DNA of 64,000 bases from Nymphaea colorata (taxonomy: Eukaryota; Streptophyta; Magnoliopsida; Nymphaeales; Nymphaeaceae), in contig NW_022204508.1 in assembly GCF_008831285.2 (NCBI RefSeq), positions 372,001 through 436,000 on the forward strand, read 5' to 3'. Both the position numbers and the translations under genes were made by a program. The notes under the pieces were generated by a model, which was not told the origin of the DNA, did not search any database, and saw only the letters and a program-made list of their open reading frames with translations. Positions 21,360 through 33,189 of the stretch are shown here, one piece after another. Every line of letters starts with the position of its first letter. Within the stretch, counting starts at the first letter, position 1.

Positions 21360-22667
21360 ATAATAAATTTTCATTTTTTATTTAATTTTAACCATGCTTC
21401 TGGGACTCATGTGGGGCCTACCTAGGGTGGCAGGACCAAATACCCACCTCACTGACTCAATAAACTTCAAGCCAATGAGGTGGCATTTAACTCCCCAAGG
21501 ACAGATTCGGCAGCAATAAGCATGCTACTGGGAGAGAGCGTTTTGTGCCTAGTAGAGTGCTCTCGCCAAGAGGCCCGTGCCATGCTCAGCACAGAAGGGC
21601 GCTAGGAGGCCTAACTTGTTAATCCTAGTTTCCATCCATGAAAGAGAATTTCGAACTTAAAATCTCTCTTTTAATTTCTCTATTTCTCTCTCAGGTTTCT
21701 CTCTCTTTGATTTCTCTCTCTCGTTTTAGCTCTCTCTTTCTCTATCTCTTTCTAAAAATTATCTTTTTCTCTTTTTTCTCTCTCTTCAGTTCACTCTCTC
21801 CCTTTTTTAAAATCTTTTTCTCTCTCTTTCTTTCTTTTATTGCTTCTCTTTTAATATCACTTTTTCTCTTTTTTTTTTTCTTTCTCTCTTCGATTTCTCT
21901 CTCTCTCCTCCCCTGCCCTTACCAAGTGATGTGTAGACTACAGTCGGGTTAGGTGGCGTGCTATAACCATGGCTTCAGTTTGATTCTTGGAGGGTCTTAT
22001 CCTAAAGGTATTGAGGAGTAGTGTTGATCTTGGCATTAGAGATGCCATTATGAGGTCAAGTGGACCGGTTCTTGTCCACCTTCTTCTCCCCTCTCCTCTA
22101 TCTCCCCTCCCTTTAGACTTCTCTCTCTCCCTCTTTATATATATATATATATATATATATTCCCATTTTTCTTCACCCAAAATCTGTCAACTTCACCAAG
22201 GCCAATATTAAGGTGCAGTACCCATGATGGTTATCAGACTACACTTGACTTGATAGCATACCCATTTTCGATTTTATATGTATGTTGTGGTATGAATGAC
22301 TTACCTAATTTTCTTTTCAAGCATAGAGAACTCTTTTTTTTTCATTTAACATGCATATTCACTATGCATTTATAGGATTCACGGATACCCTCACATCCAC
22401 TTTAAAAAACCTAAGCAAAATAAAATCGAGCCCTAATAATGTGGTAACTGAGTTAGGCAAAAACCTTGACCTACATCATTATACAAAATTTCTAAAACAA
22501 TTTAAAATCTTTACCATACAGAATAATGCTTAAATGAATGTGGAAATGCACCAAGAATGAACAACACACCAGAAAAACTAAGCCTCATACTGATGGCCGG
22601 TGGACCCTTTTCCACTTTGCAAAACAAATTCCCATTGGTGAACCAAAAGAAATTTGGGATGCAAAAT
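21360..22667 (+). repeat. Diverged relative of the LARD LTR
   Basis: The right part aligns in order with the LARD LTR: 'tatgtatgttgtggtatgaatg' (22278), 'ccactttaaaaaacctaagcaaaata', 'gtggtaactgagttaggc', and the terminus 'ttgggatgcaaaat' (about 22653-22666) in place of 'ttgggatgcaaaca'. The left part includes a 300-bp pyrimidine tract (21655-21915, TCTC-rich), comparable to the TCTC tract at 49000-49140 in the LARD LTR. The left boundary is a guess. Confidence 0.5.
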
Positions 22668-22799
22668 ATGCTGCACTAGTGGTGAGAAATTTCTTCATCA
22701 AAAACGAGCTTGTAAGGTAGGTAAATGCAACACATACGATATTGTTTTTTAATTTCATGTCATTATGGATATAAAAATCTTGACCAACATCATTATACA

Positions 22800-23850
22800 A
22801 TTTGATCTATAAACTAGTTGCTAAGTTGACGGCTGAGAGAATGAAGATTGTTTTAGCACAATTATTGGCTCAGAACAAGGGCATCTGATCTCTCGAGTAG
22901 ATTTATTCACCAACCATGCACCTTGCACTTGAAGCGGTCAACAGCTTGGATAAGGGCATATAGAGCAAATTTTTCTCCTCAAATTAGATATTCCAAAAGC
23001 CAATGGCAAAGTGAGATGGTCTTTCCTGCACTTTGGTCTTTCTTTTTTTGGATCCTGTGAAGATTGGGTGAGGAAAATTATTACTTATGTTTCTACTGCT
23101 TCCTTAGTTGTCACCTTTAAGAAGGGAGGGAACCACTTTTTGTTGCCATGGAGCCGATGACAAACACACCCTCTCTCTCCACTTTTGTTTACTATCGTTG
23201 TGCTGTGAATGTTTCTTCTGGAAACCTCCAATGGCGAGTTTTATAGGGCAGGAAGCCCCTAAAATGACTTTCTCAATTTACTTCTAACCTGGGGCGCTTC
23301 TTTTCTGCAAATGACATCCTTTTATTTTTTTGGGCTGTTGTGAAAATCCACTTCTTGTTTATACCAAGTTTTACCTGATTTCAATTCCAAAGCAGGTCTG
23401 ACTATAAATTCATTTCATTTTTTTATTCATTTTAATGTTCTTGACAACACAATGGTCATTGCAAACCGATTTCATTGACAGTTGTCTAAACTTCGCCTAA
23501 CTTATTTGGGTTCCATTGTTGGTATTCTCACCCCTGACTTATGTGAGAAGCTTTGTAGAAGGGTGGACCATCCACTTACTTATATGAGAAGCATGTTCTG
23601 CAGCAAGTGGCGGGTTATTGGGTGAGAGCATTTAGACTTCCACTTATTGTACCGAACTTTATAGAGAAGAAATTGTCATTTTATTTGGGGGGATTCTCAT
23701 CATATTAGGAAATATCACTTACTTAGTTGGAAGTCTGCTTGCTCCGATACAAGAAGGTGGTCTTGGCCTTCTTGACGTCACCAACTCCTTACGTACTCTT
23801 TTCGTCAGACACCAATACTTGAATGGGAGCTTGTGAACACTGTAAAGTAA
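22800..23850 (+). pseudogene. L1-type LINE reverse-transcriptase relic
   Basis: Non-LTR retrotransposon remains read on the plus strand with many stops and shifts. About 22808 encodes KLVAKLTAERMKIVLAQLLA, the L1 finger motif (YKIIAKxLAxRLKxVL). About 22975 encodes LLKLDIPKANGKVRWSFL, matching motif A (LKLDxxKAYDxVxWxFL). About 23690-23800 encodes RKYHLLSWKSAC and, in another frame, QEGGLGLLDVTN, matching the conserved region after the RT domain (W..VCxPKxxGGLGxxD). The YADD segment between them is not seen and is probably deleted. No endonuclease is present. A frame at 24234-24476 may be its C-terminal remainder but is not recognised. Confidence 0.7.
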
Positions 23851-24019
23851 TGCTTATTTCTCTTGGATATGGAAAAGCTGCCTTTTGGGGATGAGAAGAG
23901 GTTTGTTGCTTAATTTAGAAGTGTTTGGATTACAGTAAAGGTGAAAATTTGGTGTGAGGATTGGGGTACTCATAATTTCATTAACTTGAGATGAAATGGA
24001 CATGAAATAAAACATAGAA

Positions 24020-24205
24020 GACCCTAGATACTAGGGCGAGGCCAGCAATTTTTTTAGGAAGGGTAGAAAAGTATTTGCAAAAAATATACAAGTACTGAAC
24101 AATATTTTTCAAAATTTTTATATAGCGCAAATTAAAAAAAATTAAAAATATAAGTATCATATTTTTTCCAAAATATATGGGGGGAGGGGTCATGGCTAGA
24201 AGTGC
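24020..24205. repeat. Short dispersed AT-rich repeat, copy 5
   Basis: AT-rich core flanked by 'actagggcgaggccagc' and 'atatggggggaggggtcatgg'. Layout as in the copies at 4.2 kb; the sequence match is weak. Confidence 0.35.
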
Positions 24206-25589
24206 ATAACTCTATTCAAAAAGTAATCTCACAGTGGTTCAAATGCTCTTTCAAATAAATGGGTTGCAATACGCTGTGTTTATGCTTACATGTACTCTTT
24301 TGGAACATAAGAAAACAAAGAAATTCTATTATGCATCAGCCAATTTGATTCTGAGTGGTCTTGAATGTGGAGTCTGCAATGATTTAAAGGATATGATAGC
24401 TGGTATAAAGTGGAAACATCAAGAGGTGATCTTTCCTCCTTACTACAAGGTTTTGCGGTCGATCTATATGCGGTGAAATGGTGTGCAGAAAATGTCTGTA
24501 TGTTGTGAAATGCTGTGCAGAAAATGGCTTTCTGTAGCTGATGTATTTTCTGTCAACAAGATTGCAATGAGGCTGTAATCCATTTGTATAGTGAGGTTGG
24601 TTTTTTCTATCTTCTTTTTGGTTAGTTGTAGTTTCTATCTTTGTATTTGAGGTTTATGTCTCTCTTCCTTTTTGTTTGTTCTAGCTCAGGTATCTTGTTT
24701 TTTGCTATCTGTTATATTGTTAATAAAAATTTTTGGGACACCTAAACTCGTAGCAACGACGTTGCTTCGCCATGTAGGGCTGCACATGCGTCGAGCCCAA
24801 GCTTGTCCCTCTTGAGCTTGACTTGATTATACAACATCAAGCTCGAGCTCGACTCCCTTAACTTGCTTAACTCATTTATGGCCTAACTCGTTTTTTAAAA
24901 CTTGTTCACGTCAACTCGTTCAATTCGTGTATGACACCAAAGCAAAACTTGTTACCTCGAGTTGAAAGGAAAATTGGTTTCCTTGAGATACAAACTGGGG
25001 TATGATTGTCCTGTAGTACCAAGATATTATTTTTAGTGCTGTAAGTTAAATGGGCAAACAACTTAAAATTTGAAACTTAATCAGAAAGTTGCGCACCAAT
25101 AAGAACAAATTCTATGGTAAAACCATGAAAACAAGGGGTTTCTGCACCCCCCCCCTTTTCTCCCTCTCTCTCTTCACAAGGACAAATTGTCAATGTGACA
25201 AATTGAAGAGAACATATGGTTCCATTTGTATCTTTGTAAAAGCAGTTCCATTCTCTCCCCAACCTTGCGTGGCATATGTTTTCGTGGAACTGAATAGCCA
25301 CCTATAACTTTTCGTGGAACCACCTTCAATGATGCCATAAACACTTCTAGAAAGCCTTAGAGGACTAAGTTTAAGGGGGCGTATGACCACCTTGTGTTAT
25401 AGAAACAAAATTTCACCTTCAACTAGAATTGGAATGAAACTTCCAACTCTAGTTTCCCTTTGATAGACTGGAACTTTGGTTTTAAAATTGAAAATTATGT
25501 GTTTGATAGAGCAAGACTAAAATTCTGGAATTGGTGTATTAAAATCATCATAACATGTGCCAAGAGAGAAGACATCCAATCATTAATGC
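24206..25589. other. No recognised gene
   Basis: Open frames at 24234-24476 and 25077-25307 lack family resemblance. 24780-24960 is rich in 'gagctcgactc'-like words. Nothing here can be assigned. Confidence 0.35.
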
Positions 25590-25745
25590 CTGCTTCCTTA
25601 TAAAACAAGCGATGCCAAAAAGTTTCATATGGACATGTTGGTGTGATTTCTTAGAACCTTACACATTGCAAACAATGTAAAATTTTAATACTTCAATATA
25701 TCCCCTAGAATTAAAAGGAAATTTTAAAATGCATGAGCTGCGAAT
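25590..25745 (-). repeat. 3' flank of NLR-F, inverted match to 16900-17100
   Basis: The reverse complement carries the same blocks in the same order as the NLR-A 3' flank, including 'gcttccttataaaac' and 'gtgatttcttagaacc'. It marks the distal end of the inverted A/F duplication. Confidence 0.65.
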
Positions 25746-25929
25746 GATTGTGAAGGAATGTATATAGTGCTGGCTAGTGCATCTTCTCAAGAGTTAAGAC
25801 TGTCCATTCTATTATGATGTGACAGTCAAGAAAAATAAAGGAAGAAAAATATTATGAGGATGCATAAAAATTAATTGGTGGTTGGATCGACTATGAACTA
25901 ATTGACCAAATGTGTGGTGGGTGAAAGAG

Positions 25930-26600
25930 AAAATGGAAAATGTGGCATAAAAATTTTACAAATCTTAAATAAAGCAAGGGAGGGAAAGAAAAGAGCCAAC
26001 AAAAAGCAAAAAAGATTCATGTTTAACAAAAAAAAAATAGTTTCAATCTGTCACCAATTTTTTACAAACTAAAACATTTCAATAATTGTAAGGCGATCTG
26101 TTCCTGTTTATCCGTGAGAAATGTGGTTGCTACTGCATCATTTTGTTGAGGAGAAGTACTATTTGCACCCACCGGAAGACTTGAGATTGGGGAAGTAAAA
26201 AAGAACTGGCTTTCTCAGTTCCAGGAGGCATTTCCTGTGGCCACCCAAGCAGATGTTCTCAGTGAAACCACACCAACATGACCAAGTCCTATTGACTTCT
26301 GTCATGTTTAATGAAAGCAGTTGCAATCTATTGATTTTTACAGATTCACACTACTTTTGCAGATGGAAAACATGACATAAAAAATGTACAAGACCTAAAT
26401 CAAACAACGGAGAGAAAAAAAGAGCCGACGAAATGCAAAAGATTCATACTTGAACAAAAAAATATATAGTTACAATCCGTCACCGATTTTAAACACTCAA
26501 ACATATCGAATAATTGTTACCTTTCCTCCAAGATGGCATCTTAACTCCTGCGGCAGATCAAGTGCAGGACATATGTAAATACTGAAGGCTTCAGCCAACG
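25930..26600 (-). pseudogene. Extra partial copies of the NLR-F 3' end
   Basis: Minus-strand LRR codons lie at about 26272-26095: 'aacatctgcttgggtggccac' and 'gaactgagaaag' correspond to the LGGHWQC and PKLR segment, followed by several stops. About 26580-26520 gives CPALDLPQELR-like codons and 'gcaaaagattcat' 3' flank. The flank block 'gagaaaaaaagagcc...ttcatactt...cgtcaccgatttt' occurs at both 25975-26060 and 26405-26490. So the last LRR and 3' flank of NLR-F were duplicated in tandem and then decayed. No start, no full repeat array. Confidence 0.65.
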
Positions 26601-26641
26601 AAACAGAAAAGGTTCCGTAACATGATAGCACCTCAACCACT

Positions 26642-28588
26642 TTAGCCTAGGATGGATAACCTTTCCCCAAGATGGTCCCTGAGCTCCTGTGGCAGATGGA
26701 GTGCTGGACAAAAGTAAACTACCAACTTTTCAAGCTTCGAGAGGCAGGCGATCTGTTCATTTGCATCCATGGGACATGTTGTTTCTACTGCATCATTTTC
26801 ATTTTGGTGGGTAGTAATGTCCACCAGAGACTTCAGATTGGGGAAGTATTGAAGCTTTAGGTATCTCAGTTTTGGGAGGCATTGCCAGTGGCCTCCCAAG
26901 CTGATGTCCTCATAGAAATAGTTTAGGTACAATGTCTCCAGTTGGGAGAGACCCCACAAGCACTGAGGCACCCTTCCCAATTTGACCTCAACAACATTCG
27001 TGTCTCTCAAAGACAGAGACTTGAGGGAGGGTAGAAATGTTGATACCTCGGATGGCAATGGTGATGGCAGCAGTACTGCTGAGTCTGGATCCAACCTTAA
27101 CTCAATGAGGTTAGGCAGTTGCTCAAGGAATTTCCATCACAATCTTGCACGTAGGCAACAACACACTGACAGACTTTGAAGCTGAGTCACTTGACCATCA
27201 TGCCCCGCCAGCTCCAATAGAGCATCAAGCAAGCCTTTTGTCTGCATCCTTGGACAATTCACAAAATTCGCCTCTCTTAACCTTGGCATAGAAGTCATTG
27301 TTGTTTCCCCTAATCCATCTGCTGGCCACCCTTCCCAGTTGAGCAAACCTTCCACCATCAACTCCTCAAGTAAAGGAACGTTAACCAAAGCCTTCAAGCT
27401 ATTAGGTCCGTACACCTTCTACGACTTGAGAGGAGGCATGTCATGACGTAATTACTCTAGACTGTCACAAAATTCTACCTCCAATGACTCCAAGGCAGGC
27501 ATGTCAGCTAGAGTCTTCAGCCTATCACATTTCCGCACCATCAATGACTTGAGAGCAGCCATGTCATGTAAATGCTCTATACAATCACAATATCTCACCT
27601 CCAATGACTCCAAGGCAGGCATGTTAACAAGAGCCTTTAGGCCATCACATGCCCACACCATCAACGACTTGAGAGCAGGCCTGTGATCAGGCAATTGCTC
27701 TAGGCTGTCACAAAGTGCCACGTCCAACCACTTGAGAGCGGGCATGTGATGAGGAAATTGCTCTAGGCTGCAGCATTCCTCCACCTTCAACGGCTCAAAG
27801 GCCAGGCGTGCTATCTATTTCACATAGTGCTGGGCAATTGATGACATTTAGTACTTTCAACGAGGTAATGCTTATTAGTTTTTCCCATAAATGGCATCTT
27901 TCCAGCTTTAGTGAATGTAGCTTGGTATACTCAGTATTCAAATGCCAAACTGGCATCTTTCCTATATAATCACCTATCTCCAAGCACTCCAGCCCAAGTG
28001 GAGGTTCCAATGCCTCCAGTGCACCACTCTGTTCGTCATTACTCTGTTCAGAAACACCTCCAGTAATTCCAAAGTAGAATTCCAAACTAATTATGCCATG
28101 CTTCTCCTTAAGCAATTGTGCATTTCTTGCACAATCAATAGCTTTTCTTGTCCCCCCAACCCTTGTATTGACAATTCCCCCTGTAGTTTGTTCAAGACTT
28201 TTAGTTCCCTAATGTCACAAATCTATGCAAGGTCCGTAAATTGGTAAGCTTCCCCAAGCCTTCCGCTATAAATTTCAATTCCCATGTCCAGTTCAGCCCA
28301 AGAAACCTCAAGTTGCAGAGTTCACCCATTTCCTTGGGAAACTCTTCAATTTTGCTATAATTTAAATCCAATGTTTGCAAGTTACAAAGTCTGCAGATTG
28401 AACTGGGCAACCGTCTCACTTAGAATTGCTTAGATCGAGATATTTTACAAGTGAAAGGTATTCAATGGACTTTAGCAGCTCATCCATTTCGCATCCCCTC
28501 AATGACAACACCCTCAACCACTTGAAATTGGTCAAGTGTTCAATATAAACCTGCAAGTAAGAATTGGAATCAGCCAACAATGTGAACA
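26642..28588 (-). pseudogene. NLR-F: LRR half of a CNL, broken into several frames
   Basis: Read from 28588 down, the sequence enters at LFTLLADSNSYLQVYIEHLT, then FKWLRVLSLRGCEMDEL, LPSSICRLCNLQTLDLNYSK and LGKLTNLRTLHRFVTLGN (stop at about 28201). This is the start of the LRR after the MHD region of NLR-A. Later frames (28115-27795, 27790-27452, 27415-27137, 27094-26642) continue the LRR with stops and shifts between them. 27790-27452 holds near-exact 20-residue LRR units. The last frame ends with LGGHWQCLPKLRYLKLQYFP and a normal C-terminus. The coiled coil and NB-ARC are missing: at 28590 the sequence becomes LTR of a copia element. LRRs determine recognition in this family, but this copy is dead. 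Confidence 0.85.
27452..27790 (-). repeat. 60-bp LRR tandem array inside NLR-F
   Basis: Units begin at 60-base intervals (for example plus-strand 27541, 27601 and 27661 start with near-identical words). Translated, two unit types alternate: ALKSLMVxxCDxLKxLxxMP and ALESLEVxxCDxxEHLxxMA, then again. The A-B-A-B pattern shows duplication of a 120-bp pair. At the protein level this is a very regular 20-residue LRR. Confidence 0.9.
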
Positions 28589-28590
28589 AG

Positions 28591-28804
28591 TGATGAGGAT
28601 ACATTGCCACTTTTCTTGCCTAGATTCCCTGCCTCGTGAGGTGTTCTTCCTTGATTTATCACTCCAAATCTAATGGGTATAGTTGCCTTTTTGTTTGATT
28701 TGTCATGATCTTCATGATTTTCTTCATTCGTTGAGCTGGCATGATGTTCACGATTTCCTTCATCCAGTGAGCAGCAGTAACGATCTGCAGCTTGTGCGTT
28801 AACA
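28591..28804 (-). repeat. Copia-2 3' LTR, truncated
   Basis: Starts (minus strand) with TGTTAACGCACAAGCTGCAG at 28804 and is nearly identical to 33061-32848, then stops at the word 'tcctcatca'. The remaining 212 bp of the partner LTR are absent. A chimeric frame runs from this LTR into NLR-F. Confidence 0.85.
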
Positions 28805-31800
28805 TGCCCCTTCAATCTCGAGCGTAGACTGTAGCAAAGTCCGAGATTGTGACCCAATGTTGTCAATCGATGATGGGGCAATGGCTTTGTAAACATATCA
28901 GCAAGCTGATGAGCGGACGAAATAAATTGAGTAACTAACGATCCAAGAGCCACTTTTTGCCGTACAAAATGAAAATCAAGCTCAATATGCTTCATCCGGG
29001 AGTGATGGGCCATTTTCATGGTGGATTGCAAAGCAGAAAGATTGTCACATAAAAGCAAGGGAGGTTGAGAGGGAAACAGTCCAAGATCTCTAAGAATGAA
29101 CATGATCCAAGTTAGTTCTGCTGCTGTTGTTGCAAGAGCACGATATTCTACTTCACAAGAAGATCGCACAACACTTTGTTGTATTTTAGATGCCCAGGAA
29201 ATACAATTGGGGCCCAAAAAGGTGCAGTAGCCTGTGGTAGAGCGACGAATGGAGGGGCAGCCGGCCCAATCTGCATTAGAATAAGCTCGAACTGATAATT
29301 TGTTGGGCTTAAAGAATTGCATCCCAAGAGAGATAGTACCTTGAATATAGCGAAGAATGCGTTTCAGCAACTAGAAAGGTCGCAGGGAGGGAACGTGCAT
29401 AAACTATGACACATAATCAACAGCATAAGTGATGTCTGGTCGTGTAAACATAAGATATTGCAGAGTGCCAACAAGACTACGATACAATGTAGCATTGGGA
29501 TATGCTTCTTCTTCTGCAGTGTTGTTTCTGGAAACATTAGTAACCATTGGGGTAACAGTTGATCTGCACGATTGCATCTGAGCGCATTCTACAATTTCCA
29601 TAGCATAGCATTGCTGGTTGAGGAATAGTCCAGAAGCAGTGCATTGAACTTGAATGCCTAAGAAATAATGTAAGTCCTCAAGATCATTCATAGCAAATGT
29701 ACGTGATACTTCCTTTTGAAAGGATGCAAGAAAAGTTGGACTGCTACCAGTGAGAATGATATCATCCACATATAATAGAAGTATAATTATAGTTGACTAT
29801 TGCAGTTGAACAAATAATGATGGATCTGCATAGCTGGCTTGAAAATTGTGAGAAAATAAGAATTGAGCAAACAGATCATACCAAGCTCGAGGGGCATGTT
29901 TGAGGCCATATAGCTCACAATTTAAGTTGCAAACAAGGTGTGGAAATCGATCATCTTTGAAACATGGAGGCTGCTCAATGAATACAGTTTCAGTCAAATA
30001 GCCATTCAAGAATGCATTTTTGACATCAAGTTGTTTAAGTGGCCAGGTATTCATAAGAGCAACAGAGAGAACGATCAGAATAGCCGCTGGTTTAACAACT
30101 GGTGAAAAGGTTTCAAGGAAATCCACACCTTCAACTTGAGTGTAACCCTGTGCTACCAGCCTTGCCTTAAGTCTATCAACGTGGCCATCACTATTCAATT
30201 TGGTTTTGTAAACCCATTGGCTGCCAATAATATGCATGGAGGGATTGCGAGGTACCAAGGTCCATGTGCCATTTGCAATCAATGCTGCCATTTCATCCTC
30301 CATAGCTTGCCTCCAACCAGGATGTTTAACAGCAATGGAAAAATGTCTTGGTTGGGTGGGAGCATGGGTAGTTAATATGTATTTGGGATTGGGTTTAACA
30401 ATACCATTTTGAGAATGCATGACCATAGGATGAGACAGTCTAGTAGAGGTATTAGGTAAGGCATTAGATGAGATTGGAGAGGGTGAGCTAGGCGGCGATG
30501 ACGAGTGAGGAGCTGGCGACCTAAGCGGTGATGGTGAGCGAAAACTGGTGACTCTGGTGGTGATATAGGTAAGGGAGGCATGACTGGTTGTTGTAGAGAA
30601 GAAGCAAGAAAGGGAGGTTCTGTTTCACAATTGTGAAGTCTCGCAAGATCAGGGGAGTTCACTTCGGTGAGAGCAGGTTGGTAAATTACTATGAAATAGT
30701 AAAGTTAGTCCAAGTTCAGTAACTGACCTGTGTTTCCACTCCACCAACCCATTCTGTTCAGGAGTTTTTGGGCAAGCCTTGAGATATTTGATTCAACATT
30801 CTCTTAAATAAGAGAGAAAAACAGCGCTCTTAAATTCACCACCTTCATCACTTTGAAAATTTTTTACAGATCTTCCGAATTGCGTTGTCACCATCTTATG
30901 AAATTCCATAAACTTTGTAAAAAATTCATACTTAGATTTTAAAGGATAGATCCAGGGGTATCGAGAGTGGTGATCAACAAAGACAGCATAATATCAAAAT
31001 TTTTGACAAGAATCAACCGGTGCTGGTCCCCAAAAATCACAATGAATTTTTTCAAAGGGTTCATAATATTCATCATCTAATGGAAGAAAAGGAAAACGTG
31101 TTGCTTTTCCCAATTGACAACTTTGACAAATAGAAAACATAGACTTTTTTGCTGTCAAATTTATTCTACCCTTGGACGATAAAAAATCAATGATCTTAGC
31201 TGATGGATGCCTGAGGTGACTATGCCAAATTTCGGACGTTGCTGTTATTAAACGATCAGAAAAGAATACTGCCTTCAGTCTGGTCTCGAGCACGTATAAG
31301 TCTTCCTCTCTAGCTCCCTTGGCAATCGTCTGATTAGTTTCCTTGTCCTTAATAAAAAACAAATCAGATGTAAGCTCAAATACATAGGGCATATAAGATG
31401 TCAGCTGACTTACAGAAATAAGATTTTTCTTTATCGCAGGAACAACCAGCACATTATCAAGAGGGAGAGTTGTATTTCCAAGATCAATATTAGTAGAGCC
31501 GATATGAGTTGTATTTAATGAGATGTTTCAGTTTACCTGGATCATCTGCAACATGAGAAGTTGTGCCAGTGTCTGGATACCAGCCTGCATTATTAGGATC
31601 GTCAACTTGAACAATGGAAAAAAATTTTGGAAGATCTTTGGGCTGATACGCCTGATTGAATCTGTGGTAGCATTTGAATGCCGTGTCATTACTCAAGCCG
31701 CAAATTTGACACACTGCTTTGACTGAAGATTGAGTGGTATTTCGTCCGGCATTGGCTGGAGTGTTGGTGGGACGAGATTGAGAAGCGGGTGGAAATCCAC

Positions 31801-32594
31801 GTCCTCGCGAGTTGAAGCAAGAGTTACTATTTTTTCTGTTATAGTGATCACATCCTCTGTAATTGTGAGAGTAAGAGGGTTGAACTTGAACTTGCTGGCT
31901 TATGAACCAGCATTAGGATTAAGTTGGAACCCATGGAGGTTTTTCACGTTGTCGTAGCTTTCAAGCAGTGAAACAACATCAATATATGCAGGAATAGGAG
32001 GTCGAAGTATCGATGTCATAAACAATTCATAACCTGATCCAAGCCCATTTATGAGCCAACAAACTTTGTCTTGATCCAACAGAGGTTTCCCAATGGCTGC
32101 CAACTCATCACATATGGTTTTGAAACCTGTTATATACTCAGTAACATTTTTATCTTGCTTTTGAAAAGTCTGCAATTTTCTGTTTAACAGAAATTCTCAG
32201 TCTTTTGATTCTCTAGCAAAGACCATCATAAGAGCATTCCAGACTTCAGCCGAGCTTGGGAGTCCAACCACAAGACCTAGCACTTCTTCTGAGAGTGATC
32301 CAGTGATCCATCCTCAAGAAGTCGGTCTGTTTTTTTCTAGGCAAAGAATTCTGGATTTGGGACAGAACCCGCCTCACCATTTTCAACAATTTCAATGGTA
32401 GAGGTCAGTTTGGAGATTTGTCCATCAATAAAACCCATCATGTCTTGGCCTTCAATCAGCCCAAGCATTTTGGTTTTCCAAAGCAAGTAATTCTTGTGAG
32501 AGAGTTTGATAGAGATAAAATTTGCAACATTAACCGTTGAAGGATATGGATACTTAGCTGCCATGAAGGACGAAGAGGATGCACCGGAAGCCAT
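28805..32594 (-). pseudogene. Copia-2 gag-pol, multiply broken
   Basis: Copia-type polyprotein remains, in order on the minus strand. Gag starts at 32594 (MASGASSSSFMAAKYPYP, LSHKNYLLWKTKML) and continues in 32175-31900. A knuckle-like CQICG with the protease motif PDTGTTSHVA is at 31714-31490. The pre-integrase segment HSHLRHPSAK and CQSCQLGKATRFPF are at 31452-30994. Integrase catalytic sequence between 30990 and 30670 is badly degraded. Reverse transcriptase is at 30426-29797 (WVYKTKLNSDG, LDVKNAFLNG, LYGLKHAPRAWY) and 29769-29404 (MDDIILTGSS, the catalytic YVDD segment, partly lost at the break between the two frames). RNase H is at 29370 onwards (ADWAGCPSIRRSTTGYC, CEVEYRALA). It cannot make active enzymes. 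Confidence 0.88.
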
Positions 32595-32623
32595 GGAGAA
32601 ATCCTTAATCCTCACGGAACTAT

Positions 32624-32635
32624 GCTCTGATACCA
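32624..32635 (-). promoter_or_regulatory. Copia-2 primer-binding site
   Basis: TGGTATCAGAGC on the minus strand, directly adjoining the 5' LTR end at 32636. This is the standard initiator-Met tRNA site of plant copia elements and fixes the LTR boundary. Confidence 0.9.
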
Positions 32636-33061
32636 TGAAAGGAAAAATGCAAGACTCAAATTTTAAGTGGTTTGCATTAACTAGAATCCTACATCCTCTG
32701 TCTCTCACACCAAGAAAAATGATGGATATGAGGTTCCCTTGATGAGAAAATTTATACATGTTTCTTGGAGGGATTGTTGCAGATTTGTTTAAAATTCAAA
32801 CAATCCTTCCTTAAATTTCTAATTTCTATAATCATTTCTTTCTCCTTTGATGAGGATATGTTGCCACTTTTCTTGCCTAGATTCCCTGCCTCGTGAGGTG
32901 TTCTTCCTTGATTTATCACTCCAAATCTAACGGGTATAGTTGCCTTTTTGTTTGATTTGTCATGATCTTCATGATTTTCTTCATTCATCGAGCTCGCATG
33001 ATCTTCACGATTTCCTTCATCCGGTGAGCAGCTGTAACGGTCTGCAGCTTGTGCATTTACA
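32636..33061 (-). repeat. Copia-2 5' LTR
   Basis: 426 bp, minus-strand start at 33061 (TGTAAATGCACAAGCTGCAG) and end at 32636 (...CTTTCA). The distal 212 bp (32847-32636) have no counterpart at the other end of the element. Confidence 0.85.
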
Positions 33062-33189
33062 CAACAGCCATGGTCATTTAAGTGAATGGAATAGGTTGGT
33101 CATCATCACTGGGTAAAGCAAAAATCTGCTTTGTTTGTTCTATGCAACAGCCACGGCATTAATTGTGACTATTAAAAATGATTGATACC

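Larger units (their letters stand above)
28591..33061 (-). mobile_element. Copia-2: decayed Ty1/copia retrotransposon
   Basis: The element reads on the minus strand. The 5' LTR is 32636-33061 (426 bp). The primer-binding site TGGTATCAGAGC (complement of initiator-Met tRNA) is at 32635-32624. Gag starts at 32594. The 3' LTR is 28804-28591, only 214 bp, lacking about 212 bp of its distal end. A purine tract (ATTGAAGGGGCA) precedes the 3' LTR. Gag, protease, integrase, reverse transcriptase and RNase H segments follow in copia order, split by several stops and frameshifts. The truncated end abuts NLR-F, and the other side (33062 onwards) is unrelated flank in the opposite sense, so no target-site duplication can be expected or seen. 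Confidence 0.88.

Noticed and set aside
21638-21952. Ser/Leu/Phe-rich 104-residue frame that looks like membrane segments
   Set aside because: Produced by a TCTC/TTTC tract; low complexity with no start context or homologue.
27452-27790. Regular 60-bp repeats resembling a CRISPR-like array
   Set aside because: They translate as leucine-rich repeats continuous with an NLR, there are no unique spacers, and this is a plant genome.
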